Shown in pieces: positions 9,701-21,394 of a stretch of 28,999 bases of DNA. The position numbers and the translations under genes are program-made. The DNA is taken from assembly GCA_004335835.1 (NCBI GenBank), contig RWJK01000907.1:4639-33637 (forward strand). Reading direction: 5' to 3'. Each line of letters starts with the position of its first letter. Positions within the stretch are counted from its first letter, which is position 1. Source of the DNA: Scenedesmus sp. ARA3 (taxonomy: Eukaryota > Chlorophyta > Chlorophyceae > Sphaeropleales > Scenedesmaceae). The notes beneath the pieces are model-generated. The model worked only from the letters and a program-made list of their open reading frames with translations, was not told the DNA's origin and did not search any database.

Positions 9701-11073
9701 GTGTGTGTGCCGGCGGTGCATCAAAACAGAGCCAAAGTGTGCTCTGCTGTGAGTGACCATATGGTCAAGGGACATATACAGCGCTTGGTTGCACTAAGCC
9801 CCACAGGAGGCTATGGTTGCACCACCACCTTCTTTTCGCCTGCTGCCTCAATGTTTCCATGGGTTTTAGGGTGAGTCAGTCGGAGTTCTGCATAGCTACG
9901 GTCCTTTCCAGCCTCTTACAACATCCTGCCGCCGCTGCAGCGTAGCAGCAGCAGCCTTGTGCAAGCACCTTCTGTGCGGCACTCCAGTTTTGCCTGTGGA
10001 CTAGCAGTTTTTGCTCGTTGCATCCCTTTTTGTGCCCCTGGTGCGTGCGTGGCAGCATTGCACGTGTATACAAGGCGGCAGTTTGCGCCGTCTTTTCAGC
10101 GGCTGCCGGCGCCCTTTCCTTTGTAGTCCTACGATTTTGCTGTTTTGCGGTTTTTGCGTTCACCGCGTAGGTGTGATGAACCAGCAGGTTCCTGCACTGC
10201 AGTAGTGTGAGGCCATGACAGTTTTGTGCAGCGATGTTACTGGGTTCTGTTGTGTGGGGTTCAGCCGTATGTTGAGCATGGGTGGCTGTTGACATGCATG
10301 CATGCAGCGTCTTTAGCACATTGCCATTGACAGCTAGCATGGCAAGCGCTTGCAGGCTGGTTCTAAAAAGCCATGTGTACAGGCGGGCAGCAGCATGGTA
10401 TGTGTGGTCCGGTTTTTGTTGCGCCTGTAGCTGTCTTGCGGTGTTGCGCACCTTTACTCTTGTTGCTTTCATCAGCCTCGACGGTGGCTCGTTCATCGCT
10501 TCAAGGCTTGCTGACGGTTGAGTTTTGGTTCTTCATGTTGCTGGTTCTTCATGTTGCTTTGCTTGAGCTGCAAATGCTCTTTGGCTTGCAGGATCAGCGG
10601 TACTTTGGTCAGGGTATGCTGTTGGCCGTTATGCTGGGGCGGCGGGTTGGCGGTAGCTTGTGGAGAAAAGGCCTCACTGCTGACAGAATGCTGTCGTTTT
10701 GGACATTGAAGCATGGTAACAGTAATGAAGTACTACTTAGTAAGGTCTTCATCTTCCAGAGAAGCTGCTGTTTGCTGGCTGCTGTTACCATCGCCAGAAA
10801 TGCCATCAGAGCAATGGCTGAACATGCGGGTTGTTTTACTTGAGCAGGACAGCAAAACAGCTGTATCCAGCGGCACCTGCAGCCGTAAAGCGCGCAAGTG
10901 CCAGCGCAGCACTGCAGTTCATGGCAACGCAGCTGCTGCAGTCAGCTGCGCTGCGTAGCACTCCAAGCCATGCGACCATGACTCATCACCCCATGCAAAA
11001 TGACGCATTGCAAACACAAGACGCATACAACCCCTACCTATGCCCCACACTGCACACAGAGATCAGTTCTGGT
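9701..11073. other. Convergent intergenic zone with composition switch
   Basis: No gene recognised. The plus strand stays T/G-rich to about 10.85 kb and then turns A/C-rich, as expected where 3' regions of convergent genes meet. A 206-codon minus-strand frame at 9876-10496 looks like antisense to a UTR (see rejected items). Confidence 0.45.
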
Positions 11074-11078
11074 TTACA
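11074..11078 (-). terminator. Candidate TGTAA signal for the minus-strand secreted-protein gene
   Basis: TTACA on the plus strand reads TGTAA on the minus strand, near the left limit of the A/C-rich zone. It implies a 3' UTR of nearly 1.9 kb. Confidence 0.3.
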
Positions 11079-11631
11079 ATCCTGCACATAGTGACACACC
11101 CTACCTGAGCTACCCACAGGCTGTTGAAACCCTGCAGCGCCATTTTTGCCCAACTGCCCAACGCATCTGCTGGTAGCAGCCTTGTGCAGCTTTGTGCAAG
11201 CACAGGGCAACACCGCACGACTGCTGTCACCCTCAACACACTCGCATAGCTGTCAGCCGCCTGGTATGCCAAAACACCAAACACTGCTCGACTGCAATGC
11301 TGCAGGTATAGTACGAACACACGCCATGCATATGATCTTTGGCCGCCCGCAAACAATATGGAGTGAAACCTGCACAGCTCTAGCACGCAAGTTGCCCAAG
11401 TGTTGGCATGCTGAAGGAATCAATCGTGGCCGCCGTGTGTCTGTGTGTCGCACAGCAGCGCTGCGCACTCAGAGCCAACAAAGATGCTTGTCCTGGCAAG
11501 TGCATTTGCAGGCAAACATTTTTTACGCCTATCTTGCAAGGCCCTGCAGTGCACATTTGCAGCGTGACTGTCAGGTGTATGAAATTCAAGAGCAAAGCGT
11601 GCACTGCTCTTTTGCATGCAACAGCAGTGGC

Positions 11632-11724
<93 letters not shown>

Positions 11725-12954
11725 GCGCAGCTGCTGGTATTGGTGATTGGTTTGTGCGGCAAGGCAACATGTTGCAGTTGCTCTCGGAGATGCATACCAC
11801 AACCCAGAATCAGCCTTATAGAGGCACAGGTCTCGCTGTGGCTGTCATTCTAATAAAATGATGATGACAATATGGGTGATCGGGTCGGTAAAGGCAGCAG
11901 CCATGATGCTGATGCATGCAATGGCCTGGTTGGTGTGACAGCTTGGTGAAAGCAAAAAAGACAATGTAATCGTGCGAAACACACAGCACATTGGAAACAA
12001 ACACCCCAATAACCATCTGTATGTCGCACAGGCAACATAATCCCACATGATCTGGTGTGCACTTATTGTACAGGCAGCACACAGACACCAAAGCTGTTTA
12101 TGCGCAGCAGCATCCTGCAGACCGCCACTGGGCGGTCGACTGTTGTGTTGTGTTGTGTAGCACTACACGCCAAAAAGAACACAGACACAATGGTTTGACT
12201 CAGCACATGGAAAGCCACTGCAGCATTAGGGTGCTTGAACTTGCAGGAAACATGCCGCATGGCATGCAGCACCCACCTTGGCGTGCTCAGAAGTGTGCTT
12301 GCCCTTGGGCAAAGCAGCGGCAACAGAGAATGAAATGATGAGCACGTCTGTTATGGTCACTTGCCCCGCAAAACCATCTTGCTGCGCATGCACAACGGCA
12401 CTGAGCTGTGAAAGTGCAGTGCCCTTGGCTACCAAACACAACTGTGTCAGCTCGGCGGTCAGCCACAAACCACACATCAACATGTCAGCAGTGTGTAGTG
12501 GCGAATTTACCACGGACCAACAGCCTGCATGACATGACATGTTGCGCGCGCGCTTGTGACAGACGCACCCAGCGACCCAACAACAAAACAATGTTGGCGA
12601 GGGACTGCCACTATCACCAAACGGTGCATTGTAGTTCAGCAATCCCTGCCCTCCCATGCTAACCCCGTTCTGCAGAAAAAAAGTGGCACACCTACTTATT
12701 CCAAGCACATTATCCTCTTGCCGGCAGCATGCAGATGCCATGCCGAGCTGCTGTAGCTATTACCCACGCCCAAAACTGCAGCAGCCATACCTGCACCGGT
12801 TGCTAGCTTGCTCCCAACCCTCGCATCCCACCTTATTCCCCTGAATGGCTGCCACCCGCACCTCTCCAGCACACACCAAAAGAAGTCAAAGTCACAGCTG
12901 CATCACCCACCCCCATCACGCTGCAAAAAAAACACTGTTAATAACATGTTATGC
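11079..12954 (-). other. Probable long 3' UTR of the 12955-15237 gene
   Basis: A/C-rich on the plus strand, so T/G-rich in the minus sense. No exon-like frame with splice sites was found. Longer frames here consist of the CTG tract or show no conserved pattern. Confidence 0.45.
11633..11724. repeat. Uninterrupted CTG/CAG tract of about 30 units
   Basis: About 90 bp of perfect CTG on the plus strand, CAG in the sense of the minus-strand gene whose 3' UTR probably contains it. It is the longest pure microsatellite in the window. Confidence 0.95.
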
Positions 12955-13145
12955 TCACACATCCTTCTCCCACTCGCGCTTGGCGAGGCCTGCTGGCTGC
13001 TTGGGCCTCCATGAGCGGGCCATGGCAGCAACCTCGTAGCCAGTTGCAATGGCAGCAGGGCCGTTGCCCATGCCTGATACTGCTGCGGAGTTGGCGGCCA
13101 CATCTGTGAAAGCCACGCTGCCCTTGTTCCTCACGGTGCCTGCAG

Positions 13146-13186
<41 letters not shown>

Positions 13187-13912
13187 CACAGGAGGGCGGC
13201 AGAGGAAGGCATGTCAGCAGGCTGAGTTGATTCATCAGTTCAGTGCTGATGCTTCAGTTGCTGAAAGAAGCAGAAGTCCATCAGGGGCTGAGCTCAACAC
13301 ATGCCACTTGCGTACGGCCGCAAAACAGGCGCAAATGCTTGTTACTTCCTTCACAAACACAGCAGGGTCTCATTGGTGAAACTCGTGGGATTGCAAAGCG
13401 CAGCAGCCAGACTACCAGCATACATGTAGGGTGCAGCTGCAGCAGCCGCGCGCACGCACACATACAATGTTAAGACCTAAACCAAAACAGCAGCAGAAGC
13501 AGTAGCATATGAGTTTTTTTCTGCGTTTTCGTCTGACGGTTTGGACGATGATGAGTTGTTCTCCGATGTTTCCTCCCCCTATGAGCCTCTCGTTGGCTCC
13601 TGACTGGGGTTCCCACTCCTCGTTGAGTGGAGCATGTAATGTAATGTAATGTAATGTAATGTAATGTAGCAGCGGCACTCACCTGGGCGGAAGGCATTGG
13701 TATTGGACGACACAGCAGCCCTGCCTGCAGCAGTGTGGGCCACGCCTGTCCCGGCAGCAGCCCTAGCTCCCTGGCCCGTTGCAGCAATCACCTCACGGCC
13801 CAGCACCACATTGGCCTCACCAGCCAGGTTTCCTGCAAGGCGGTGGGCGCAAGGCGTTTGCAGGAACGTAGGTGAGAGGTGCGTGTCATACAAAGCAGCA
13901 GCAGCAGCTGAC

Positions 13913-13955
<43 letters not shown>

Positions 13956-15237
13956 TGTGTTGCTGGACAACAGCCACATGCGCTTCTGGGGCAAGGCCAC
14001 GTGTATGGTCGATATAACGTAGTGTGATTGGACCAAATGGTACAGCCCTTCACTGCTCTGGCTGCGCGTCGGCGAACACAGCCCTACCTCACCTGCACGG
14101 ACTGCTGCATTGCCTGCCGGCAGGTTTGTCGCTCCCACTGAGTTAGGGGAAGGCACCTCGCCGCTTGTGGTGATGGCCCCTGCAGGTGAAGCAGGTAAAA
14201 CAGGCGCGACAAGCGAGGTCTGGGGGGAAGCCAACAAGCTGCTTAGTTGCTGTAAGCCAGGTACCAGAGCGAGCAGCAGGACTGCCTTACTGGCAGGCAG
14301 TGTGCATGTGACGGGCCCGCAAGCCATCGCGCTGCACATGTGCACTGCTGCAGTCTTTGTTGCTGATGTTACGGTTGGATCTGCCAGGCCGACACACTGC
14401 CGCACGTTGCGTGACTAGCGCTGCGTAAGGCAGCATGGACCGCAGCTTGAGCTGAGCTGCTTGCAGCTTCCTATTTTACCAGGTGTCTGTGGTGGCGTAT
14501 GCTGCATGAACACACCGTGTAACCCCTCTATCTATCTGAACAGCATCTCACCGGCAGCGTAGCGGACACCCTTGAAGCCTGCTGCAGCGCCTGCCTCAGC
14601 CTTGTCCGCCAGTGCAAAGAGGCCCTTTGGGGTCTGGCCCTCGGTGGTGGTGTAGGTAGAGGGGTCCTGGCGCAGCAGCCTGGCGCCCTGACACAGCGCA
14701 GCAGAGCCTGCGGGCATCAGCAGCAGCAGCAACAGCAGCAGCCAGCAGCAGAGCAGCAGAGCAGCAGAAGCAGAGCAGAAGGCAGGGGGTTGTGAGCTTC
14801 AAGTTGTCTGGTGTTGGTGCAGGGATGTGTTGCAGGGCATGCGCATGTTGGAGTGCTGGCTGGCTGGCTGATAGTTCTGTAAATGCTGATTTGACCGCTG
14901 CAGCAGCCTGGTCATGTTGGTGTGCAATTGAGGTGCCTGCAGGCATCGTGGCTGCTCAAACGCTTCTTCCCTGGGGGCATCACTGCTGGCATGTCACTGA
15001 CAAGCTGTTCTCTGGTCAAAATGAGTCGAAACTCTAGGAGTTATCTGCTTGTGCCACATGCACTGGACGAAAAGCCATCGCTTTGCAGCTGCGCTGACCC
15101 TATTTAAAAGTTGAGGACAGCAGGCAAAGCATGCATGCCCCATGCCCTGCTGCTGCTGCTCAATGGCAAGAAGCCCCAAACCAGCCAGTCTGCTCACCAA
15201 GCAGCAGGCAAAGCATGACTGAGATTCTCGAGGTCAT
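12955..15237 (-). CDS. Secreted Ala/Gly-rich protein, 205 residues, 5 exons
   Basis: Exons in transcript order 15237-15198, 14707-14552, 14179-14093, 13832-13683, 13139-12955; every intron is phase 1 with GT-AG ends. The ATG lies in ACCATGA context. The first exon and the next join into a clear signal peptide: MTSRISV, a hydrophobic stretch MLCLLLGSAAL, then CQGA with likely cleavage near residue 20-22. The mature part, beginning near RLLRQDP, has no cysteine and is rich in Ala, Gly, Thr and Val. Blocks starting with G (GAITTSGEV, GNLAGEANVV, GTVRNKGSVAF) each begin at an exon, suggesting loosely repeated modules. It ends basic and charged (KREWEKDV). No catalytic motif is seen; an extracellular or wall-associated structural role is only a guess. 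CTG tracts in the sense direction precede two of the acceptors. Confidence 0.78.
13147..13182. repeat. CAG tract (CTG in gene sense) at a 3' splice site
   Basis: About a dozen units lie directly upstream, in minus sense, of the acceptor of the last exon (13139). Confidence 0.88.
13634..13668. repeat. ATGTA pentanucleotide repeat, 7 units
   Basis: A perfect 35-bp array, inside the last intron of the minus-strand secreted-protein gene (13140-13682). It lies only about 15 bp from that intron's 5' splice site. Confidence 0.95.
13893..13953. repeat. CAG tract in an intron
   Basis: Two CAG runs separated by CTGACA, in intron 13833-14092 of the minus-strand gene, about 60 nt from its acceptor. Confidence 0.88.
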
Positions 15238-17404
15238 GGTGGCTTGATGTTTTGATTGATTCGACGCTGCATGAAGACAAGAAAGCACAGTCAAAGTCAG
15301 CACGCCACCTGGGACATCGATATGAGAGTGCCGCCTAGAACGGCAACGAAACGCCACATTTGGACTGTTATGTAAAATCAATCAGGTTTAGTAAAAACAG
15401 CAGATGAGGAGTGGCCGTGCACAAGCAGTAAACTTCATGATGGCGGGTGGGTACATGCCATGACGCTGCTGCTGATCATGTGATGCTGTGGGTCTCATCG
15501 TCAACATCAAACACATCATCTATTGTACCTGAGAGTTCGGATGTCCTGAGGTCTTTGTTGTTGGTGTACTGCAAAGTGCTTGCCGGGAGAAGTACAGTTC
15601 AAAAGGCGTTGTAGAATGGCTGTAGGTTGCAAAAAGGTTACTGAAACATGGAAGGGGGCAGAAACAGCCATTAATAAGGCCCCCAAAACTAGTGGGCAGG
15701 TGGACGGGCGAGCCGCGGCCCTGATTGGGCACCTGCGAATTTGGCCACAGCCTGGCTCGGCAGTCCAGCTGGACGATGCACAAGAAATACACTAAAGACA
15801 GCAGACAGTCGTCTGTTCAACTCCAACGAAACTAATATTATGTTTGGCTGTGATGGGTGGCGGCATCCCTGCAGTCAACAGCAGTGCTGATCAGCAGCAG
15901 GCTGCTGCATGCAGCAGCTGCTCTTGTGCTCTGGCAAAACATGCCCATCTGCTGCAGGGTTTGCATTGTGCCGCAATGACAGGAAGCGGAGTCAGCAAAA
16001 CACCCCTCCGAAAGCACGACCTAGTCACCTGGTCTACATGGCAGTTGTCTCCAGTGTGGCAGGTGGCTGTAGCTGATGTGGCTCAAGAGGCACTGAAAAC
16101 TTGACTGAGTCGACTCACCAGCGTTCTTAGCTGGCAAGCTGCTGCAGGATTGGCAAAAGCGTTGCAAGGGCAGCTGCGTGTTGAAGAATCTTGAGTTATC
16201 AGTGTTGGCAAGAGGGTGTACAGTAAGCGTTGTTGACTAGGACGTCCTGAGCTTGCGCAGCACAAGTACTGCTGCTGTCACTGCAGTTGCTTTGACCGGA
16301 TGACCTCCGTGTTCCATGTTGGCATATGGTCCCACGTGTTGATGGTTTCCTGCAGTTGAGATAAGGACAAATCCTTGCAACACCACCTTCAGCAGTACAG
16401 GGTGCATGGGCAGCGCACAAGCAATGCTTGAAGGTGCGCAGCTTTGCATTTTTCATGCTAGACTGTCCATCTTTACATTGGTGGCAGCCACTGACTGCCG
16501 CATCTGAGAGTTTGCTGCAGCCTGCAGAGTAGTCGCTGCACGCGTGAGCATGACAGGCGCACAATGTTCGCACCGTCTCTCCCTGTTAGCTCTTGTCTTG
16601 CTATGTCCCAGCTTGCTGTTTCTGCTTCAAGTGCATGGCGCTGTTTTGCTGGCACTAACAGAGTGCTGCTGGGTCATCCTGCTTAAAATTTTGAGCCCAC
16701 CACCAGCCACCATGGTCATGAACTGTACACCTGCTTTCACAAATAACAAAGCACATGAAGATATAAAACAACACTCAGACCAGTCATTAAATACCGTGCT
16801 GCAACAGCAAATGACGTGCTGACAGCAGCACAACTGTTCTGTCACTCCAGCAGAGAAGGTCGTGTCAGGTCCTGATCTCATGTAACCGGTGCCTGTTGGT
16901 AATTGTTCAGTAACTTCTATGAATAACCGCTGACGAAATACTGGTATAACTGTTGCGGCCTGCGAGAGACTCGGACGGACTGTCGCTGCTGTACGAAACA
17001 GACGTCGACGTGTGTTGGTCAAGCTCGTCCTCGTTAGGTCTGGGTATGTTTAGACGTCCGGAATGCGCACTTGCTAGCAGACAGTAGGGAAAATTAAATA
17101 CTCAACGGCTCAAACTCTCCGTACCTGCTCGTTACTGCTGTACTGCTCAACAGCACCCTTCACCCATCAGTATTTGGTAGCTTGCACACCGAGCCATCCA
17201 CGTCCTGTTGAATACGGCTTTGAACAACTCTGAACAGTGACGCAGCGTGCCATCTAGATAACACAGCCTGCTTATCTGCGCTGCAACCATTTGTCTGTGC
17301 TGAGCACTGTGGCACAGCAGCCTGCAGAGCCAGCAGCAGAGGCAGACGGCAGCTGCTCAGACACATAAAACAGCAGCTTGTAGAGTAAACCGCAAGATTT
17401 TGCC
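15238..17404. other. Largely unassigned region between divergent genes
   Basis: Apart from a likely minus-strand terminal exon at 15476-15568, I cannot build a gene here. A possible minus exon follows a CTGCAG acceptor at 16349 and reads NHQHVGPYANMEHGGHP. A minus frame from ATG 17022 starts MTNTRRRLFRTAA, like a mitochondrial presequence. Both are too weak to call. 17023-17404 would hold the promoter of the plus gene at 17405; it has an AT-rich ATTAAATA near 17092. Confidence 0.35.
15476..15568 (-). CDS. Probable terminal exon of an unidentified minus-strand gene, acidic C-terminus
   Basis: After a CTTTGCAG acceptor the minus strand reads 30 codons and TGA: YTNNKDLRTSELSG, then TIDDVFDVDDETHSIT. 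The acidic, coding-like tail immediately after a good acceptor argues against chance. The frame stops a short way upstream of the acceptor, so earlier exons are needed. The gene's 3' end would lie within 240 bp of the ATG of the next minus-strand gene. No family recognised. Confidence 0.4.
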   Translation of the reverse strand, partial: YTNNKDLRTSELSGTIDDVFDVDDETHSIT

Positions 17405-18329
17405 ATGTCAAGACGTGCACGGGGCACCAAGCGCAAGGCAGATGCAGCGGCAGATGCAGCGGCACCTGCAGCACCTGCAGCAGCACCTGAAGCACCTGCA
17501 GCCAACTCAGCATCTGCAGCCCCTGCAGCAGCTGCTGCTGGCAGCAGTGCTGCTCAACCTCTGTTTGCCATCTACATCTGTCGCAAGACCAAAGTAAGCC
17601 ATGACGGCTGAGCTGCGTCATCACCCTTGGCTGTGCATAACAGCAGCTTATGCTACCTGCTGCTGCTTTCTTTGGTGGTGTCCTTGAGGAGGCAGTACTT
17701 GCAAGTCGCACACAAGGTGTTGCTGCTGCTGCTGCAGCTAACCATGGTGGTGTTTTGGCTGGAACAGCCACGGCTGTCACAGCCATTGGCGCCATTTAAG
17801 CACACCCCATCCTATCACCAGTGGTGAGGAGCAGCAGCAAACGATAAACAAACCTGTGTACGCTCTGCTTGTGCAGGTGGTAGAGTATGATAAAGACGCA
17901 TTCGAGTGTGTGGATTACCAAGGAGATGAAGATGACGAGAGTGTGAAGAGAGACCTAGACGCAGCCGCAACCATTTTTGATGGAGGTTACTTTTACAACC
18001 CCTTTCAAGAAGGGCCACAGCTAACTGTAGATGACGTATCTGTGCTGGCAGAGCTCTGCGACGCAGCAGACCCCAACAGCTGGATGTACAATGATGAGAA
18101 TGCTGGCAAAAAGATGTTGACTGTGTTTGACAGCCTTGAGGCAGCAAACACAAAGGCAGCAGCGGCAGCCAAGGCACAAGCTGAGTTTGTTCCAGACGAG
18201 TGTGTGCTGTTGAATTTCAAGGCAGAGCCAGCAGCAGGTGACAGCACAGCCGCCAAAGCAAGCAAAAAGAGCCGCAGTGGCGGCAAGGGGCAATCCAGCG
18301 CAGGGTCGGCTAGAGCCGGGGCAGTAGCA

Positions 18330-18416
<87 letters not shown>

Positions 18417-18569
18417 CAGGCAGCCTTCAGGGCTGTGCAGGATGCAGGTGACGGCCGGGGCAGATGGCAGGTGCAGCAGGTGATGAAGGTTGATATGTGG
18501 AGTGAGGTTAACTGTATCGCTGTCAGCAACATCACAGTTGAGGTGGTGCCAGTGCAGCTTGACGTGTAG
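17405..18569 (+). CDS. Orphan protein with basic N-terminus and polyalanine run, 2 exons
   Basis: Exon 1 is 17405-17593 and exon 2 is 17877-18569, joined in phase 0 (donor GTAAGC, acceptor GTGCAG), giving 293 residues. The first residues, MSRRARGTKRKAD, look like a nuclear-localisation signal, followed by about 35 residues of Ala/Pro. A folded-looking core follows (LFAIYICRKTK, VVEYDKDAFECVDYQG, IFDGGYFYNPFQEGP, VSVLAELCDAADPNSW). Next come a basic Lys/Ser segment (KASKKSRSGGKG), about 30 alanines coded by GCA repeats, and a short C-terminal block (VDMWSEVNCIAVSNITVEVV). I do not recognise the family. Exon 2 might be split further around the alanine run. Ala coding from a CAG-type repeat makes length polymorphism likely. 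Confidence 0.6.
18333..18417 (+). repeat. GCA repeat coding polyalanine
   Basis: About 28 GCA codons, interrupted once by an ACA (Thr), within the exon of the orphan gene. Confidence 0.92.
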
Positions 18570-19162
18570 GGGTGATCAGGAGCATGTGGCTGCTTATAAG
18601 AATGCAAAGCTGTGTTTCTCGGTCTTGCTAGTGTGATGAGTTCTTACATTGTCTACACATGCAGTTGAGTTGCTGTTGGTTGCTCAGTACCATTGCGCCT
18701 AGCTGGGGGGTCAAGTTCTGTTGTCTTGTGTGCGCAAGACAACACGACCAGCCTGGCCAGGTTGCTGGATTCGTATTCAAATGGATTGCATGTAGAGTGT
18801 TGTGTATAGTGACTGTTGTTCAAGGCACGGCGCGTCATGTTCTGCTTGCACAGTCACCTGCGGTCTGCAAGCGAATTGGGCAAGCAGCGGCCCGGAATGT
18901 GCGGCGCACAGTCGCATGGAAGCAGATGACATGATCGTCAGCTGCCAGCATTTCAGCATTTTTGGCAATGCAGCGATGGCGTGGAACGTCCCAAAGCATG
19001 CCTGATGGTCCTGTCAGACACGATTGTGAACTCGTTGTGGATTCCAGCATAGCTAGCTAGCTATAGGGCTTGTCAGCAGGTGTCAGGTCTCAAAGTTCAT
19101 GTCACCGGTGGCTAGCCAGCAGACGATGCTGCCTGTGTAGGCGATGCTCAGCAACATGGCGG

Positions 19163-19216
<54 letters not shown>

Positions 19217-19313
19217 CAGCAGCGCAAAGCCCTGTCAGCGCAATGGCGCTGCTGCAGCTGGCAGCGCGACAACCCGACCAAGCAGCAGCAGCAGCAGCAG
19301 CAGCAGCAGAGAC
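18570..19313. other. 3' flank of the orphan gene and upstream region of the BTB gene
   Basis: No exon recognised. It contains a 16-bp perfect palindrome ATAGCTAGCTAGCTAT at 19049-19064 and a long CTG tract at 19163-19214. No clear TATA box or TGTAA was found. Confidence 0.45.
19163..19214. repeat. CTG tract, about 17 units
   Basis: Pure CTG run upstream of the proposed first exon of the BTB gene; a second, CAG, run follows at 19280-19309. Confidence 0.92.
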
Positions 19314-21348
19314 ATGGCTGCGTTGCTGGCGCAGGGTGGTGTGTTGTCTGGCGGCGTGGACGTGTTGTCATCCAGTGCAGGCCAGCTGTCAGCGCTGATG
19401 CAGCAGATGAGCAGCAGCAGCAGCTCAGGCAGTTGACATCATTCACAGCTGGCCTCATCAACGCACATGTTCTGCATTGCTGATCTCGCACACGGGTCGA
19501 ACCCCTGAGTTTCAGCATGCAAAGGCGCTCCACTTAAAATGGAATGAGCTGCCGTGACTGCCTGCCAGTGCAACACCAGGGGCGCATCCCTGCTCTGCTG
19601 CATGAAGCATTCAGCTAACGGCGCATCAGTGCAGGACACATATACAGCTACTGCTCAGCCGCACTGCCACACATCACGCACATGTGCCACCTCTGGTTCA
19701 AGTTGGAACAATACTACTTGACTTCAGAGTGGACCACTTGCTGCTGCTTCTGATCCTGCTGCTGCCATGACGTCGCCAGGCGCTGAGCAGTCAGGCTGGC
19801 AGTGCGCAGTGGTCAAGCCAGCAGGCGCAGCAGCTGCTGCAGCTTACGGACGCCCTCGCTGCCTCAAGGGCACAGCTGCTGAACACGCAGCTGGAGCAGC
19901 AGCTGCAGCACACACAAAAGGTGGGCAGGCAACAGCAGGCACTAGGTTCGAAGAGGGGCAGCCTTTTCTGGGCTGCAGCGATGCGACGGGCATATGTTCG
20001 TTGACATTGTGAGTGTGGTTTGCGGCTGCGTGAGCCTTGCTACCTGATGCATGTGTATTGCGGGCTGTGTGCATCTTGGTGCATTGCCGTGTGTTTTGCT
20101 TCTCCAGGCTTCTATGGTGGGGTTCCAGCAAGAAGACAAGATGCTCTGGTGTTTGCTGCTGTCCACCGCCGCTGCCTGCTGCCCCAGGTGCTGCTGCTGC
20201 AGCAGGGCCTGCAACGTGTACAGCAGCTGGCAGCAGGCCTCTCTCAGGCAGAGCAGCGGCTGCAGCAGCAGGTGGCACAGGTGGCTGCGGCAGCAGCAGC
20301 GGTGCAGCGCGAGCAGTGCTGCCAGCAGCAGGTTGCGGGTGACACGCTTGGCAGCCTGACATTCAATGTAGGCGGCAAGTACTTTCAGGTATGCCGGGGT
20401 GTGCGAGAAATGGCTGGTGTTGCTGCACTTTGCGGCTGAGCAGCTGCCAGGAGGTGCCATCTGTTGTTGTTCAGCTGGTGCATGAGCAGCTGTGTGCTGC
20501 TTGGAGCACTCGCATGTTGGCATTGTGCTGCGCACTAGACTCCGATGCCGGAAAGCAAGCACTGAGCGCGGATAGCAACACGCACTCTCACCATTGCATC
20601 TGCAGTCACGTCCCCAATAAGGCTGCTCCCGTGAGCTGCTGCTGTGACGACTGCCTCTGTGCAATGTTTCTGTAATGCTTGGGTGTGTGCAGGTGGGTGT
20701 GTCAACGCTGCTGCACAACACACCACCAGGCAGCTACTTCAGGGGCCTGCTGCGCTTCCATGGCCTCGAAGATGGCAGCGGGAGGGCGGCGCTGGCCCAG
20801 GCAATGCAGCGGTAGGTGCTGCTGCTGCTGCTGCTGCATGTTAGCGTTGTTTGACACGTGTACCTGTTGGCATTCCTGCTGCTGGTTGGGGTTGCCCGTG
20901 CCCTGTGTGGCTTGTCACGTGTGTGATGCAGATGTGCTACATCTGTGACAGTGTTAGGATGGCGGCAGCACTGCAGGCCAGGGCTGTGCATGCTGGCCAG
21001 AGTGGTTCCTTCAGCGTATGCAGGCAGCCGCTGCATGAACAGATGCACCAGGCTCAACGCTTGACATTGTGCACGCCTTGTGCCTGCAGCAGCAGCAGCT
21101 GCTGCTGCTGCTGCTGCTGCTGCTGCGGTGTTGCCTTGTATGCATCCTATATCTTGGCAACTGGCGTCATGTCTACTACGTTTTTTTGCTGTGCCCACGT
21201 TGCCTGTTGGCTGTACCTGTTGCCTGCACTGCTGTCACAGCAGCTCCGGCGAGGAAGACGTGCTGTTCATTGACGAAGATCCGGAGGTGTTCCAATTGCT
21301 CATCAACTGCATCAGATATGGCAGCAACCTGGCCCAGCTGGCAGTGCA

Positions 21349-21394
<46 letters not shown>

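Noticed and set aside
9876..10496. 206-codon minus-strand open frame
   Set aside because: It has no recognisable motif, is antisense to T/G-rich UTR-like sequence, and no splice or promoter context supports it. It is probably a by-product of base composition.
11146..11853. Long frames of poly-Cys, poly-Leu, poly-Ala or poly-Gln
   Set aside because: They owe their length to the CTG tract, which is open in all frames. Flanking residues show no coding character.
14680..14707. RLLR just after the signal peptide of the secreted protein, like an RxLR effector motif
   Set aside because: A four-residue match is expected by chance and the genome context is algal. It may equally be a processing site.
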